Below are positions 50,238-58,395 of a stretch of DNA of 64,000 nucleotides, one piece after another. Every line of letters begins with the position of its first letter. Positions within the stretch are counted from its first letter, which is position 1. A model generated the notes under the pieces. The model had not been told where the DNA came from, did no database searches, and saw only the letters and a program-made list of their open reading frames with translations. The position numbers and the translations under genes were made by a program. This DNA is from Candidatus Flexifilum breve (lineage in GTDB: Bacteria; Chloroflexota; Anaerolineae; Aggregatilineales; Phototrophicaceae). Location of the stretch: contig JADKGC010000002.1 of NCBI GenBank assembly GCA_016717205.1, forward strand, positions 1,116,001 to 1,180,000. The letters run 5' to 3'.

Positions 50238-51284
50238 CTAGTACTTTAAAATTTGTCCCCGGTGGTGATTATCGATCTTTGCAAAGGTTTTGCCATAGGC
50301 GTACGGATTGCCGTAGTTGAAGCCATACGGGAAGCCCATGTCAATCGCGCTGACCTTTTCCAGCCGATCCAACTGCTCTGGCGTTAGCGACCAGTCGAGC
50401 ACGGCCAGATTGTCCTGCAATTGCGTCACGCTGCGCGCGCCGATGATCGGGATGATCTGCGCTTTGTGCGTCTGCTGGCGCACCCAGTTGATCGCCACCT
50501 GCGACATGGGACGTTCGCATTCCTGCGCGATGGCCTGCACCTCTTTGACGATGCTCATCGCCTGTTCGCTCAGCTTGAGGTGTTCCGGGTTGACGCGCGT
50601 CGGCTCGCTGACTTCGGTCAGGAACTTGCCCGTCAGCACGCCGCCGTTGAGCAAACCCCACGGCATGACCGCCATATCCCAGTAGCGCGACATGGGCAGC
50701 AGTTCGCGCTCAATCGAGCGGCTGAGCAGCGAGTACGGCACCTGCAGGCCGACGAAGCGCGCCCACCCGCGCAGTTCCGCCAGCATGTTGGCCGCCGATA
50801 CGATATATGCGGGCGAGTCGCTGATCGCTACATACTGAATTTTGCCCTGTGCCACGAGATCATCCAGCCCGCGCATGACTTCTTCGACGGGCGTCATGTA
50901 GTCCCACATGTGCAGGTAGTACACATCGATGCTTTCGGTTTGCAGGTGCTTGAGGCTGCGCTCGACCGACTTCATCATGTTTTTGCGGCTGTTGCCACCG
51001 GAATTGGGATCGGTCGAATCGGGTTTGGTGAGCGTGTACTTGGTCGTGACCACAAACTGATCGCGCCGCCCCTGCAAGAACTCGCCGAGCAGCGTTTCCG
51101 CCGTGCCATCGGTGTAGTTGACCGAACTGTCGATGTAGTTGCCACCCGCCTCTGCGAACAGGTCGAACATCTGGCGGCTGACCTCTTTCGACGCGCCCCA
51201 GCCCCACGTATCGCCAAACGTCATCGTGCCGAGGCACAGTTCAGAGACGCGAAGTCCGCTTTTGCCCAGCAGTTGATAGCGCAT
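50238..51284 (-). CDS. Aldo/keto reductase
   Basis: A 348-residue NADPH-dependent AKR (YghZ/Kvb-like length). Catalytic tetrad visible: D52 and Y57 (NYIDSSVNYTDGTAE), K82 (VTTKYTLTK), H125 (VYYLHMWD). Opening LLGKSGLRVSELCLGTMTFG is standard. C-terminal IPIIGARSVTQLQDNLAVLDWSLT is the NADP-phosphate region. Substrate cannot be told. Single gene, divergent from the epimerase-like gene across 136 bases. Confidence 0.95.
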   Translation of the reverse strand: MRYQLLGKSGLRVSELCLGTMTFGDTWGWGASKEVSRQMFDLFAEAGGNYIDSSVNYTDGTAETLLGEFLQGRRDQFVVTTKYTLTKPDSTDPNSGGNSRKNMMKSVERSLKHLQTESIDVYYLHMWDYMTPVEEVMRGLDDLVAQGKIQYVAISDSPAYIVSAANMLAELRGWARFVGLQVPYSLLSRSIERELLPMSRYWDMAVMPWGLLNGGVLTGKFLTEVSEPTRVNPEHLKLSEQAMSIVKEVQAIAQECERPMSQVAINWVRQQTHKAQIIPIIGARSVTQLQDNLAVLDWSLTPEQLDRLEKVSAIDMGFPYGFNYGNPYAYGKTFAKIDNHHRGQILKY

Positions 51285-51420
51285 ACCCTCTCCTCATCGT
51301 AGCTAGTCGTGCATAGTGTACAGCAAGTCCCATGCCGATAACCTCCGTCCAATGGTATAGTTAGGGCAAATTTTGACGATTGGTGAAAGGAAACGGCGCG
51401 CCTACGCGCCATCACCCTCT

Positions 51421-52431
51421 ATGAATATTCTCGTGATTGGCGGCACCCGCAACCTCGGCCATTTACTCGTGCATCAGTTGATCGCGCTGGGACATCGCGT
51501 CTCGGTGTTCAACCGCGGGCTGACGCGCGACGAACTGCCTGATCAGGTGGAACGGCTGCGCGGTGATCGAACGAAGAAGCATCAGTTGGCGCGCGCGCTG
51601 GAGGGCAAGTCCTTCGATGTTGTGATCGACAACGCGCTGTACAAGCAGGAAGAAGCCGAAGAGATCGCCGCGCTGCTCAAAGGACGCGTGGGGCATTACC
51701 TCTTTTTGAGCAGCGGGCAGGTGTATCTCGTGCGCGAAGCGGCGACGCGGCCGTTCACTGAGGACCAGTACGAAGGTCGGCTGATGCCCGCGCCCAAGCC
51801 GAACACCTACGGCTACGAAGAATGGCTGTACGGCGTGGATAAGCGCCGCGTTGAAGATGCGCTGCACAAGGCGTGGGAGACCAACAAATTCCCGTATACA
51901 TCGCTGCGCCTGCCGATGGTCAACAGCGAGCGCGACCACTTCAACCGCCTGTACAACTACGTGCTGCGCCTCAACGACGGTGACCCGATCCTCGCGCCCT
52001 CCACGCCGAATTTCCCGCTGCGCCACATCTACGGCGGCGACGTGATCCGCGCCCTGCTGCTGCTGATCGAGACGGGCAAGGGCAAGGGACAGGTCTACAA
52101 TATCTCACAGGATGAAACGCTCACGCTCGAAGAGTTCCTCGGCATCGTCGGCGACCTGATGGGCGTGCAGCCGCAGGTCGTGCGCCTCAAGCGCGATCTG
52201 CTGGAAGCGAACGGCTTTTTGCCGGATTGCTCGCCGTTCAGCGAGCGCTGGATGAGCGAACTCGACAACACACGCAGCAAAACCGAGCTCGGCATGACGT
52301 ACACGCCCGTGCGTGAGTATCTGGAACGCATTTTGCGCTACTACGCGGAGAATCCGCCGCCCACGCCGCGCAGCTATCTGCGCCGCCGCAGCGAACTGCT
52401 GCTGCTGGAACACAGCAAACCGATGGCGTGA
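51421..52431 (+). CDS. NAD-dependent epimerase/dehydratase-like SDR (extended)
   Basis: About 336 residues from the ATG at 51421, where the Rossmann strand MNILVIGGTRNLGHLL begins. This start is chosen on the fold, as no strong Shine-Dalgarno is adjacent. The YxxxK of extended SDRs appears as YGYEEWLYGVDKRRVE, with Tyr and Lys spaced wider than usual, so activity may differ. LPMVNSERDHFNRLYNYV and LRHIYGGDVIRALLLLIETGKGKGQVYNIS are family regions. The protein resembles plant CSP41 or sugar-nucleotide epimerase relatives found in Chloroflexota. A terminator follows. Confidence 0.88.
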   Translation: MNILVIGGTRNLGHLLVHQLIALGHRVSVFNRGLTRDELPDQVERLRGDRTKKHQLARALEGKSFDVVIDNALYKQEEAEEIAALLKGRVGHYLFLSSGQVYLVREAATRPFTEDQYEGRLMPAPKPNTYGYEEWLYGVDKRRVEDALHKAWETNKFPYTSLRLPMVNSERDHFNRLYNYVLRLNDGDPILAPSTPNFPLRHIYGGDVIRALLLLIETGKGKGQVYNISQDETLTLEEFLGIVGDLMGVQPQVVRLKRDLLEANGFLPDCSPFSERWMSELDNTRSKTELGMTYTPVREYLERILRYYAENPPPTPRSYLRRRSELLLLEHSKPMA

Positions 52432-52470
52432 GGGAGCGGTTAGCTGTTAGCGCTTAGCCATGAGCAAAAG

Positions 52471-52504
52471 ACGGGCGATCCACCTTCGGATCGCCCGTTA
52501 TTTC
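52471..52504. terminator. Bidirectional terminator
   Basis: Perfect 11-bp stem ACGGGCGATCC (52471-52481) with its complement (52488-52498), 6-base loop, then TATTTC on the plus strand and CTTTTG on the minus strand. Serves the convergent genes at 51421 and 52511. Confidence 0.88.
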
Positions 52505-52510
52505 ATGCGG

Positions 52511-52999
52511 CTATGACTGTCTCAATTCCAACAGGCGCTGATACTGCCAGTCCCGTTCGCGCCTGACCGCCGCCTCGGCGTCGACAGCGGTTGCTCGGTA
52601 GATCGCCTGCAAAGCATAGATCGCCGCGCCAATCGCGTGCACGGGAACATGGGCGGTCGCCACGGCTTGACCAGCCGCACGGGCAGCCGATCGCGCCGGG
52701 TTATCCTCACCGACCTCGCGGGCAGCGGCATGTGACCCGAGTGACGCGCTGCGGATCACCGCCATCCTGAAGACGCCCGTATCGACCCACGTTTGCAGCG
52801 TTTCCAGCGCGATCTGCGGACGGCGATCTTGCGGATCATGCTGTTCAAAGTACGGCAGCACCCGTTCAGCGCATTCAATCGCCCACGCCGCCAAAAGCTT
52901 CTGATCGGTGCGTTCGACCAGCTCCAAAAAGTAGGCTTTGTGCGGAACGAGCGAAAACTTGGATTTCTTCATACGAGCCTCTGCTTCAGCCTGACTCAT
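52511..52999 (-). CDS. Putative immunity protein (Imm-5-like), orphan
   Basis: 162 residues, all helical. Matches the pattern of the putative immunity protein family: LLAAWAIECAERVLPYFEQHDPQDRRPQIALETLQTW, then FRMAVIRSASLGSHAAAREV, AARAAGQAVATAHVPVHAIGAAIYA, ending QYQRLLELRQS. Members are predicted to neutralise contact-dependent toxins, on comparative grounds. No toxin, adhesin or secretion gene is near, so it may be an orphan antidote or have another role. Start at 52999 overlaps no neighbour. Confidence 0.75.
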   Translation of the reverse strand: MSQAEAEARMKKSKFSLVPHKAYFLELVERTDQKLLAAWAIECAERVLPYFEQHDPQDRRPQIALETLQTWVDTGVFRMAVIRSASLGSHAAAREVGEDNPARSAARAAGQAVATAHVPVHAIGAAIYALQAIYRATAVDAEAAVRRERDWQYQRLLELRQS

Positions 53000-53131
53000 C
53001 TGCTGATTTTAGGGCAAGCGGACGCGAAGAATCGCGTCCCTACGCGAAAGAAGTAAGTTTAGCGAGGCGCTGTTGTCTCCCCTCCCTGAATTCGGAGGCG
53101 TGGGGCCGGGGATGGGGTCGGAAACAGCGGC

Positions 53132-53833
53132 CTAAGCCAGCAAGTACTGCGTCTCCATGACTGTCTCGCGGATGCTGCCGTCCTCCGCCCGTTCGACCTT
53201 GTAACCCTTCGCATTCGGGCGCGAGCTGACCACGCGCACGAGTTCGCCATCGATGTAGTGCCCCGCCGCGCCGTCATCGTAGGCGACGCCCGTCCCCATG
53301 TCGCCAGCCGCGATCAGCGCGTGATATGACGGCCGTCGATTCGCTTCGCCGTCGTAGTGCGGTGAGCACGCGCCCTTGAGATAGCCTAAGCCCGGCAAAT
53401 GCGTCAGCTTACCGGGGATCGAGTCGGTGGTCGCCTCTTCAAACCAGCAGATGCACCCCGCGCTGATCCCCGCCAGCACAATCCCTGCGTCGCCCGCCTG
53501 CCGCAGAATGCGATCCAGCCCCCACTCGCGCCACAGCGCCAACATCGACTTGGTGTTGCCACCGCCCACGTAGATCACGTGCTGGCTCATGAGAAAGCCT
53601 TCGAGGTCAGCGGTGTGCGGCTGGAACAGCGACAAATGCGAGGGGATCGCGTTCAGTTCGGTGAATGCCTTGTAGAAGTTGATGATGTAGTCGCGCGCCT
53701 CGCCGCTGGCTTGACCCAGAAAGCACACTTTCGGACGCTCGAGGGTCGTCTGCTGGAGGACATAGCGATCTAAGGCGAGGTTGTCCGGTTCCATCGAAAA
53801 CCCGCCGCCGCCCATCGTGATAATCTGCTGCAT
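53132..53833 (-). CDS. Peptidase S51-family (cyanophycinase/PepE-like) protein
   Basis: A 233-residue glutamine-amidotransferase-like serine peptidase. The nucleophile is S124 in AGISAGCICW. YVGGGNTKSMLALW and an N-terminal TMGGGGFS match the PepE/cyanophycinase group. SPHYDGEANRRPSYH holds the likely active-site His. Target probably Asp-dipeptides or a related small peptide. The 3' end lies next to a G-rich repeat block at about 53071-53121. Upstream gene 53849 lies 15 bases away on the same strand. Confidence 0.93.
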   Translation of the reverse strand: MQQIITMGGGGFSMEPDNLALDRYVLQQTTLERPKVCFLGQASGEARDYIINFYKAFTELNAIPSHLSLFQPHTADLEGFLMSQHVIYVGGGNTKSMLALWREWGLDRILRQAGDAGIVLAGISAGCICWFEEATTDSIPGKLTHLPGLGYLKGACSPHYDGEANRRPSYHALIAAGDMGTGVAYDDGAAGHYIDGELVRVVSSRPNAKGYKVERAEDGSIRETVMETQYLLA

Positions 53834-53848
53834 TTAGTCCAACCGATC

Positions 53849-54073
53849 CTATTCTTCCGGCTCAATATGTGGAATTTTAGCCATTATCTCTTCAAACTTT
53901 TCGCGGAGCTTTGCGCGTTCTTCAGGCGTTTTAGCAAGTAGCATTGCTCGATATGCTGCAATTTCAGCTTTGCGCTTGTTCACAAAAGCATCTGCCTCTT
54001 CACGAGACACAAAACGGTAATCGTTAGCCCCTCCAACAAACCGACTTTCTGACTTCTTTTTCTTATTTGCCAT
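53849..54073 (-). CDS. Small basic hypothetical protein
   Basis: 74 residues from the ATG at 54073 (AGGAGATCG upstream). Lysine-rich N-terminus (MANKKKKSESRF) then a helical part (YRFVSREEADAFVNKRKAEIAAYRAMLLAKTPEERAKLREKFEEIMAKI) resembling a coiled-coil DNA- or nucleic-acid-associated protein. Lower GC than its neighbours. No family recognised; the following peptidase gene is likely co-transcribed. Confidence 0.7.
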   Translation of the reverse strand: MANKKKKSESRFVGGANDYRFVSREEADAFVNKRKAEIAAYRAMLLAKTPEERAKLREKFEEIMAKIPHIEPEE

Positions 54074-54116
54074 CGCAATCGATCTCCTGTCGGTGACACT
54101 CATATCATAGCATTTT

Positions 54117-54150
54117 CTCGGCGTTCTCTGTGTTCTCTGTGGTTAACCTC
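54117..54150. repeat. ACAGAGAACACAGAG-type repeat
   Basis: CGGCGTTCTCTGTGTTCTCTGTGG followed by TTAACC, the unit also present near 1560 and 18735. Lies upstream of the groEL terminator. Confidence 0.75.
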
Positions 54151-54161
54151 TGTTCTGAATC

Positions 54162-54195
54162 AAAAAGGGCGACCCCATCTGGGATCGCCCTTTTG
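54162..54195 (-). terminator. Rho-independent terminator of groESL
   Basis: AAAAGGGCGA (54163-54172) with TCGCCCTTTT (54185-54194), 12-base loop, flanked by A/T runs on both sides, so it can work in both directions. About 25 bases past the groEL stop. Confidence 0.9.
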
Positions 54196-54218
54196 ATATC
54201 CGTTCAAACCGGGTCGGT

Positions 54219-55853
54219 TTAGTATTCCGGCATCTGCGGAGCAGGCGCAGAGGATTCCTTAACCGGCACGTCGGTGATCAGAACTTCGGTGGTGAGGATC
54301 ATCGAGGCGATGGACGCCGCGTTTTCGACCGCGCCACGGGTGACCTTCGCCGGGTCGGGGATGCCCGCCTTGATCATGTCACCATATTCATTGGTCATGA
54401 CGTTGTAGCCGATGTTGTGGTTGCCCTGTTCCTTCTGCTGGCGGCGCACTTCCTGAATAACCACCGCGCCGTCGATCCCGGCGTTCGCAGCGATCTTCTT
54501 CATGGGCACTTCCAGCGAACGGCGGACAATCTGCACGCCGGTGTTTTCATCTTCGGTGTCGAAGCGGACGGCATCCAGCGCGGGGATCGCGTTCACGAGC
54601 GCGACACCACCACCGGGGACGATGCCTTCTTCAACCGCGGCACGGGTGGCGCTCAGGGCGTCTTCCACGCGGTGCTTCTTTTCCTTCAGTTCGGTTTCAG
54701 TCGCCGCGCCAACGCGGATCACTGCGACGCCGCCCGACAGCTTGGCCAGACGTTCCTGCAGCTTTTCCTTGTCGTAGTCGCTGGTGCTGAGTTCGATTTC
54801 CTTACGGATTTCTTCGATACGGCCCTTGATGGCCTTCTCATCGCCCGCGCCGTCGACGACGGTCGTGTCGTCCTTGGTCGCCTGCACCTTCGCCGCGCGA
54901 CCGAGGTCCTGCAGCGTGACGGTTTCCAGCTTGCGGCCGGTTTCTTCGCTGATGACCGTGCCGCCCGTCAGGATGGCGATGTCACGCAGCATGGCCTTGC
55001 GGCGATCGCCGAAGCCGGGGGCCTTGATCGCGAGCACGTTGAGCATGCCGCGCAGCTTGTTCAGCACGAGGGTCGCCAGCGCTTCGCCGTCGACATCTTC
55101 CGCGATGATGACCACATCCCGCTTGCCGATCTGCACCAGCTTTTCGAGCAGGGGAACGATGTCCTGAGCCGCGCTGATCTTCTTGTCGTAGATCAGGATG
55201 TACGGTTCTTCGATAATCGCTTCCATCGAGTCGGTGTTGGTGACGAAGTACGCGCTGATGTAGCCGCGGTCGAACTGCATACCTTCGACGTATTCGGTTT
55301 CGAATTCGAGACCGCGCGATTCTTCAACGGTGACGACGCCGTCCTTACCAACCTTGTCCATGACTTCCGCAATCAGGTTACCGATTTCGAAGTCCTGCGC
55401 CGAAACGCTGGCGACGTTGGCAATTTCTTCCTTGGTGCTGATCTGGGTAGCCTGCGTCTTCAGGTTCGCCGCGATGGCTTCCGCCGCCGCCATGATGCCG
55501 CGCTTGAGCAGCATCGGGTTCGCGCCCGCGGCCACGTTCTTCAGACCTTCGTTGACGATGGCCTGCGCCAGAACGGTCGCGGTCGTCGTGCCGTCACCGG
55601 CGATGTCGTTGGTCTTGGTCGCGGCTTCCTTCAGAAGCTGCGCGCCCATGTTTTCATACGGATCTTCGAGTTCAATTTCCTTGGCCACGGTCACACCGTC
55701 GTGCGTGACGGTCGGCGCGCCGAACTTCTTATCGAGCGCCACATTGCGACCCTTGGGGCCGAGCGTCGTCGAGACGGCTTCGGCAACTTTATCGACACCA
55801 CGCTGAAGACCGCGACGCGCTTCTTCGCGGAAAAGCAACTGCTTAGCAGGCAT
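54219..55853 (-). CDS. groEL: Chaperonin GroEL
   Basis: A 544-residue 60 kDa chaperonin, normal length. Apical, intermediate and equatorial regions are all conserved: KQLLFREEARRGLQRGVDKVAEAV, LGPKGRNVALDKKFGAPTVTHDGVTVAKEIEL, the ATP motif AGDGTTTATVLAQAIV, and VEEGIVPGGGVALVNAI. The C-terminus ends APAPQMPEY and lacks the GGM repeat of most GroELs. It follows groES by 69 bases, under the same HrcA/CIRCE control. AGGAGATATAAACC precedes the ATG. Confidence 0.99.
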   Translation of the reverse strand: MPAKQLLFREEARRGLQRGVDKVAEAVSTTLGPKGRNVALDKKFGAPTVTHDGVTVAKEIELEDPYENMGAQLLKEAATKTNDIAGDGTTTATVLAQAIVNEGLKNVAAGANPMLLKRGIMAAAEAIAANLKTQATQISTKEEIANVASVSAQDFEIGNLIAEVMDKVGKDGVVTVEESRGLEFETEYVEGMQFDRGYISAYFVTNTDSMEAIIEEPYILIYDKKISAAQDIVPLLEKLVQIGKRDVVIIAEDVDGEALATLVLNKLRGMLNVLAIKAPGFGDRRKAMLRDIAILTGGTVISEETGRKLETVTLQDLGRAAKVQATKDDTTVVDGAGDEKAIKGRIEEIRKEIELSTSDYDKEKLQERLAKLSGGVAVIRVGAATETELKEKKHRVEDALSATRAAVEEGIVPGGGVALVNAIPALDAVRFDTEDENTGVQIVRRSLEVPMKKIAANAGIDGAVVIQEVRRQQKEQGNHNIGYNVMTNEYGDMIKAGIPDPAKVTRGAVENAASIASMILTTEVLITDVPVKESSAPAPQMPEY

Positions 55854-55922
55854 TGGTTTATATCTCCTGATTGTTGACGTTAACTAGATGCTTGATTATT
55901 TAGTGGCAAACAAAAACGACAG

Positions 55923-56219
55923 TTACTCGACGATGCCGAGAATGTCGCTTTCCTTCATGATCAACAGCTTCTTGCCGTCCATCTTGATTTCGGTGCCAGC
56001 ATATTTCGCGAACAGCACCCGGTCGCCGACCTTCACATCCATGTCGATGCGTTCGCCGTCTTCATCGCGGCGGCCAGCGCCCGCGGCAAGGACGAGACCC
56101 TGCTGCGGCTTTTCCTTCGCCGTTTCGGGCAGGACGAGCATACCGCCTGCAATCGTTTCTTCCTGTTCGACGGGTTCCACAATGATACGATCCGCCAATG
56201 GACGAATGTTGAGAGCCAT
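55923..56219 (-). CDS. groES: Co-chaperonin GroES
   Basis: 98 residues from the ATG at 56219 (MALNIRPLADRIIVEPVEQEE), normal length. The mobile loop (ETIAGGMLVLPETAKEKPQQG) and roof loop (AGAGRRDEDGER) are in place, and VGDRVLFAKYAGTEIK is typical. Caps GroEL. First gene of the operon; GAGGAGATTTC is upstream of its start, and tandem CIRCE operators plus a promoter lie further upstream. Confidence 0.99.
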   Translation of the reverse strand: MALNIRPLADRIIVEPVEQEETIAGGMLVLPETAKEKPQQGLVLAAGAGRRDEDGERIDMDVKVGDRVLFAKYAGTEIKMDGKKLLIMKESDILGIVE

Positions 56220-56259
56220 AAATGAAATCTCCTCTTTCAACACGCTTCTGGAAAGGGTT

Positions 56260-56286
56260 TTAGCACTAAGTCAGTGAGAGTGCTAA
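56260..56286 (-). promoter_or_regulatory. CIRCE operator 1 (HrcA binding site)
   Basis: TTAGCACTA-N9-GAGTGCTAA, one change from the consensus TTAGCACTC-N9-GAGTGCTAA. Placed between the groES start and the promoter, overlapping the start of the transcript. Confidence 0.95.
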
Positions 56287-56299
56287 ACCATCGATCAGA

Positions 56300-56328
56300 A
56301 ATATAGCAAAACACCCTCAAAGCGTCAA
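56300..56328 (-). promoter_or_regulatory. groESL promoter
   Basis: On the minus strand TTGACG (56323-56328), 17 bases, TATATT (56300-56305). It lies exactly between the two CIRCE sites. An excellent sigma-70-type match. Confidence 0.88.
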
Positions 56329-56334
56329 GCATTT

Positions 56335-56361
56335 CTAGCACATTTCTTATACGAGTGCTAA
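56335..56361 (-). promoter_or_regulatory. CIRCE operator 2, degenerate left arm
   Basis: CTAGCACAT-N9-GAGTGCTAA: the right arm is perfect and the spacing is exact; the left arm matches 6 of 9. Upstream of the -35. Two CIRCE sites bracketing one promoter would give tighter repression by HrcA. No hrcA gene is in the window. Confidence 0.7.
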
Positions 56362-56565
56362 CGGAAAGCTTTTGTGGTTAGGATTTGGTGTGGGGATGAG
56401 TCGCTTTCAGATGGTGCCTAAAGTAGGTTCTCGAAATAAGTCCAATCAGAAATCGCCGTTGTAGGGGCACGGCGCGCCTTGCCCTGGTTTGACGTATTTC
56501 GGACACTGGCCTAGAAGCATCTTTTCGGAGAGGGACCGGGAGTGAGGTTGGGTATTTTCGCCAAC

Positions 56566-57123
56566 TTACGCCAAGCCGCGAATATACGTTTCGACGGCAT
56601 GCGCGAAGGCCGCATCGAGATCCCCGCCGCGCCGAAACTGCCCGCTGAGTTCGAGCATCACAAAGCCATGCACCAATGCCCATCCACCGCGCAGCGCCGG
56701 AAGCGCCACCTCTGTGCCCACCAGTTCAGCGACCGTTGCTTGCAGGGGCAGCGCCAGTGCTTCGGCGAAGGTGGGATCGAGCTGCAGACCGGGGATCGTA
56801 TTGGTGAAGGCAAGGCCATAGGTCGATGGATTGGCCAGCGCAAACACGCGGTAGGCGTGCAGCATGACGCTGATGCGTTCGCGCGGGTCGTTCGTCTGCG
56901 CGATGGACGTCTGCACATGCTCGACGAGCAGCGCGCCCGTGCGCTCGTTGACCGCGACGAGCAGCGCCGTCTTGTTCTTGAAATGGTGATACAGCGATGG
57001 CGCGGCGATCCCGAAGGCCGCCGCCAGGGACGCCAGCGTGAGCCGGTCGAGCCCTTCAGACTCGATCAGCTCACGGGCTTTCTCGGTGAGTTCGATGGCT
57101 TGTACCTGGGCGGGATAGGGCAT
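56566..57123 (-). CDS. TetR-family regulator with WHG domain
   Basis: 185 residues. N-terminal HTH: ARELIESEGLDRLTLASLAAAFGIAAPSLYHHFKNKTALL (about 16-58), recognition helix SLYHHF. The C-terminal half fits the WHG type (GWALVHGFVMLEL near 146). It probably represses the DUF4260 gene just upstream in the same transcript and the divergent DinB-like gene, via the palindromes at 57540-57584 (inference). It starts 4 bases after the DUF4260 stop. Confidence 0.92.
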   Translation of the reverse strand: MPYPAQVQAIELTEKARELIESEGLDRLTLASLAAAFGIAAPSLYHHFKNKTALLVAVNERTGALLVEHVQTSIAQTNDPRERISVMLHAYRVFALANPSTYGLAFTNTIPGLQLDPTFAEALALPLQATVAELVGTEVALPALRGGWALVHGFVMLELSGQFRRGGDLDAAFAHAVETYIRGLA

Positions 57124-57127
57124 GGTC

Positions 57128-57526
57128 TTAGACTCGCTGCAAATGTGTCGCTTTGAAGGCCGACGCGTATTTTAGCCCGTAGCCCACGGTGCGATCCATG
57201 CCAATGTGCGCAAACCAGATCGCCGCGAGCTGGATCAGCACCGGGTTGCTCACCGCCACACCGACGAGCAGGAGCAACGCGGGCAGCAGATACATGTGCA
57301 CGGCGTTGTAGATCAGCGCGCCAAGTCGTGGGTTAGCGAGATAGCCGACCATCGACAGATCCGGCGTGAACAGCAGCGCGACGAAGATCAGCCCGTTCCC
57401 TCCCTGCTGCCAGAACAACAGGATTGCGCCGATGAAGACGATCAAGCCTTCTAGCCGCAGCGCCAGATTTGGGCCGCTGAGCGGAGCGCGGACGGCGGAT
57501 TGTGGTGATTTCACTGGTTGAAACAT
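57128..57526 (-). CDS. DUF4260 integral membrane protein
   Basis: 132 residues from the ATG at 57526 (GAGGGCAATT upstream). Conserved family stretch: LRLEGLIVFIGAILLFWQQGG, FTPDLSMVGYLANPRLGALIYN, LPALLLLVGV, HIGMDRTVGYGLKY. About four hydrophobic spans. Function of the family unknown. Paired with a TetR regulator and preceded by tandem operator-like palindromes. Confidence 0.9.
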   Translation of the reverse strand: MFQPVKSPQSAVRAPLSGPNLALRLEGLIVFIGAILLFWQQGGNGLIFVALLFTPDLSMVGYLANPRLGALIYNAVHMYLLPALLLLVGVAVSNPVLIQLAAIWFAHIGMDRTVGYGLKYASAFKATHLQRV

Positions 57527-57539
57527 AATTGCCCTCGTC

Positions 57540-57584
57540 AAGACTAACGTGATTAGACTTCATAAGACTAATGATATTAGTCTT
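57540..57584. promoter_or_regulatory. Tandem operator palindromes, likely TetR-bound
   Basis: Perfect palindrome AAGACTAAT-GAT-ATTAGTCTT (57564-57584) and a related copy AAGACTAAC-GTG-ATTAGACTT (57540-57560, 7 of 9 in the arm). Their centres are 24 bases apart. They lie just ahead of the DUF4260 start and before the divergent DinB-like gene, a classic autoregulated TetR setting. Confidence 0.8.
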
Positions 57585-57670
57585 CATTGATGGCGTCAAG
57601 TAACAGAAAACAAACCAACCCGAATGGCGGTATTCGATGCTATAGTGAACAAAAATATAAAGGTGTGAAC

Positions 57671-58168
57671 ATGAATCCGTTAGATGTACTGCGCTATGGT
57701 GAGGCGACTTGGCAGGCGGCGCTCGAACGCATTCCGCCCGCTGAGCGGGAACGTGAGGGGGTGTGCGGTTGGTGGTCGGTCAAGCAGATTGTGGCGCATC
57801 TGGCCTCGTACGAAGTGCTGCTCGAAGAGATTTTGAGCGGCTTCACCGATACCCCGATCCCCGTGCCGCTGACAACCGAACTGGGCACGGGCGGTCCCTA
57901 TGCGTTCAACGACTCCCAGGTGGGTCTGCGGCAAACGTGGAGCCTCGACGCTGTGGAGCAAGAGTATCTGGCCGCCCATCAGCGGGTGCTGGCGGTCGCG
58001 CAGGGCGTGGATCCGGCGATCTGGTCACAGGTGGGGACGCTGCCGTGGTACGGGGCCGACTACGCGCTCGACGACTTCATCGTGTACTCGTTCTACGGGC
58101 ACAAACGCGAACACAGCGCGCATCTCGACGTTTTCGCCGATCGCTTGAAAGAGGAAAATCAAAGTTAA
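57671..58168 (+). CDS. DinB-superfamily / ClbS-like protein
   Basis: 165 residues from the ATG at 57671 (AAAGGTG upstream). The four-helix DinB fold is suggested by an N-terminal WWSVKQIVAHLASYEVLLEEIL (first His ligand), then LDAVEQEYLAAHQRVL and the C-terminal YSFYGHKREHSAHLDVFAD with two more His. The pattern is close to the ClbS/DfsB subgroup. Such proteins can be thiol-dependent transferases or metal-bound detoxification enzymes. Divergent from the TetR operon and probably under the same operators. Confidence 0.82.
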   Translation: MNPLDVLRYGEATWQAALERIPPAEREREGVCGWWSVKQIVAHLASYEVLLEEILSGFTDTPIPVPLTTELGTGGPYAFNDSQVGLRQTWSLDAVEQEYLAAHQRVLAVAQGVDPAIWSQVGTLPWYGADYALDDFIVYSFYGHKREHSAHLDVFADRLKEENQS

Positions 58169-58310
58169 CCACAGAGAACAAGGTTTAAAGCAAGAAGCCA
58201 AGATTCAACGCAAAGACGCAATGACGCGAAGACGCAAAGTCAGAATGGGTAGGGACGCGCTTCTGCGCGTCCGCGGATCGCATACACTTAGATTTGTGTC
58301 CAGCCGCAAT
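58169..58310. repeat. CGCAAAG-type repeat block
   Basis: ACCACAGAGAAC (about 58170), TTCAACGCAAAGACGCAATG and GACGCGAAGACGCAAAG (about 58205-58240), then GTAGGGACGCGCTTCTGCGCGTCCGCGG (about 58250). The same families as at 1.4 kb; no gene seen. Confidence 0.75.
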
Positions 58311-58340
58311 AAAAAGGACGAGCGATCGCTCGTCCTTTTT
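58311..58340. terminator. 30-bp perfect palindrome, bidirectional terminator
   Basis: AAAAAGGACGAGCGA and its complement, with GCGATCGC at the centre, flanked by A-run and T-run (TTTTTATTTTAT). Suited to end the convergent DinB-like and oppC transcripts. Confidence 0.88.
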
Positions 58341-58395
58341 ATTTTATCCCTTGGCGTCTTGGCGACTTCGCGCCTTTGCGTTGAGTCGTTTGCCC

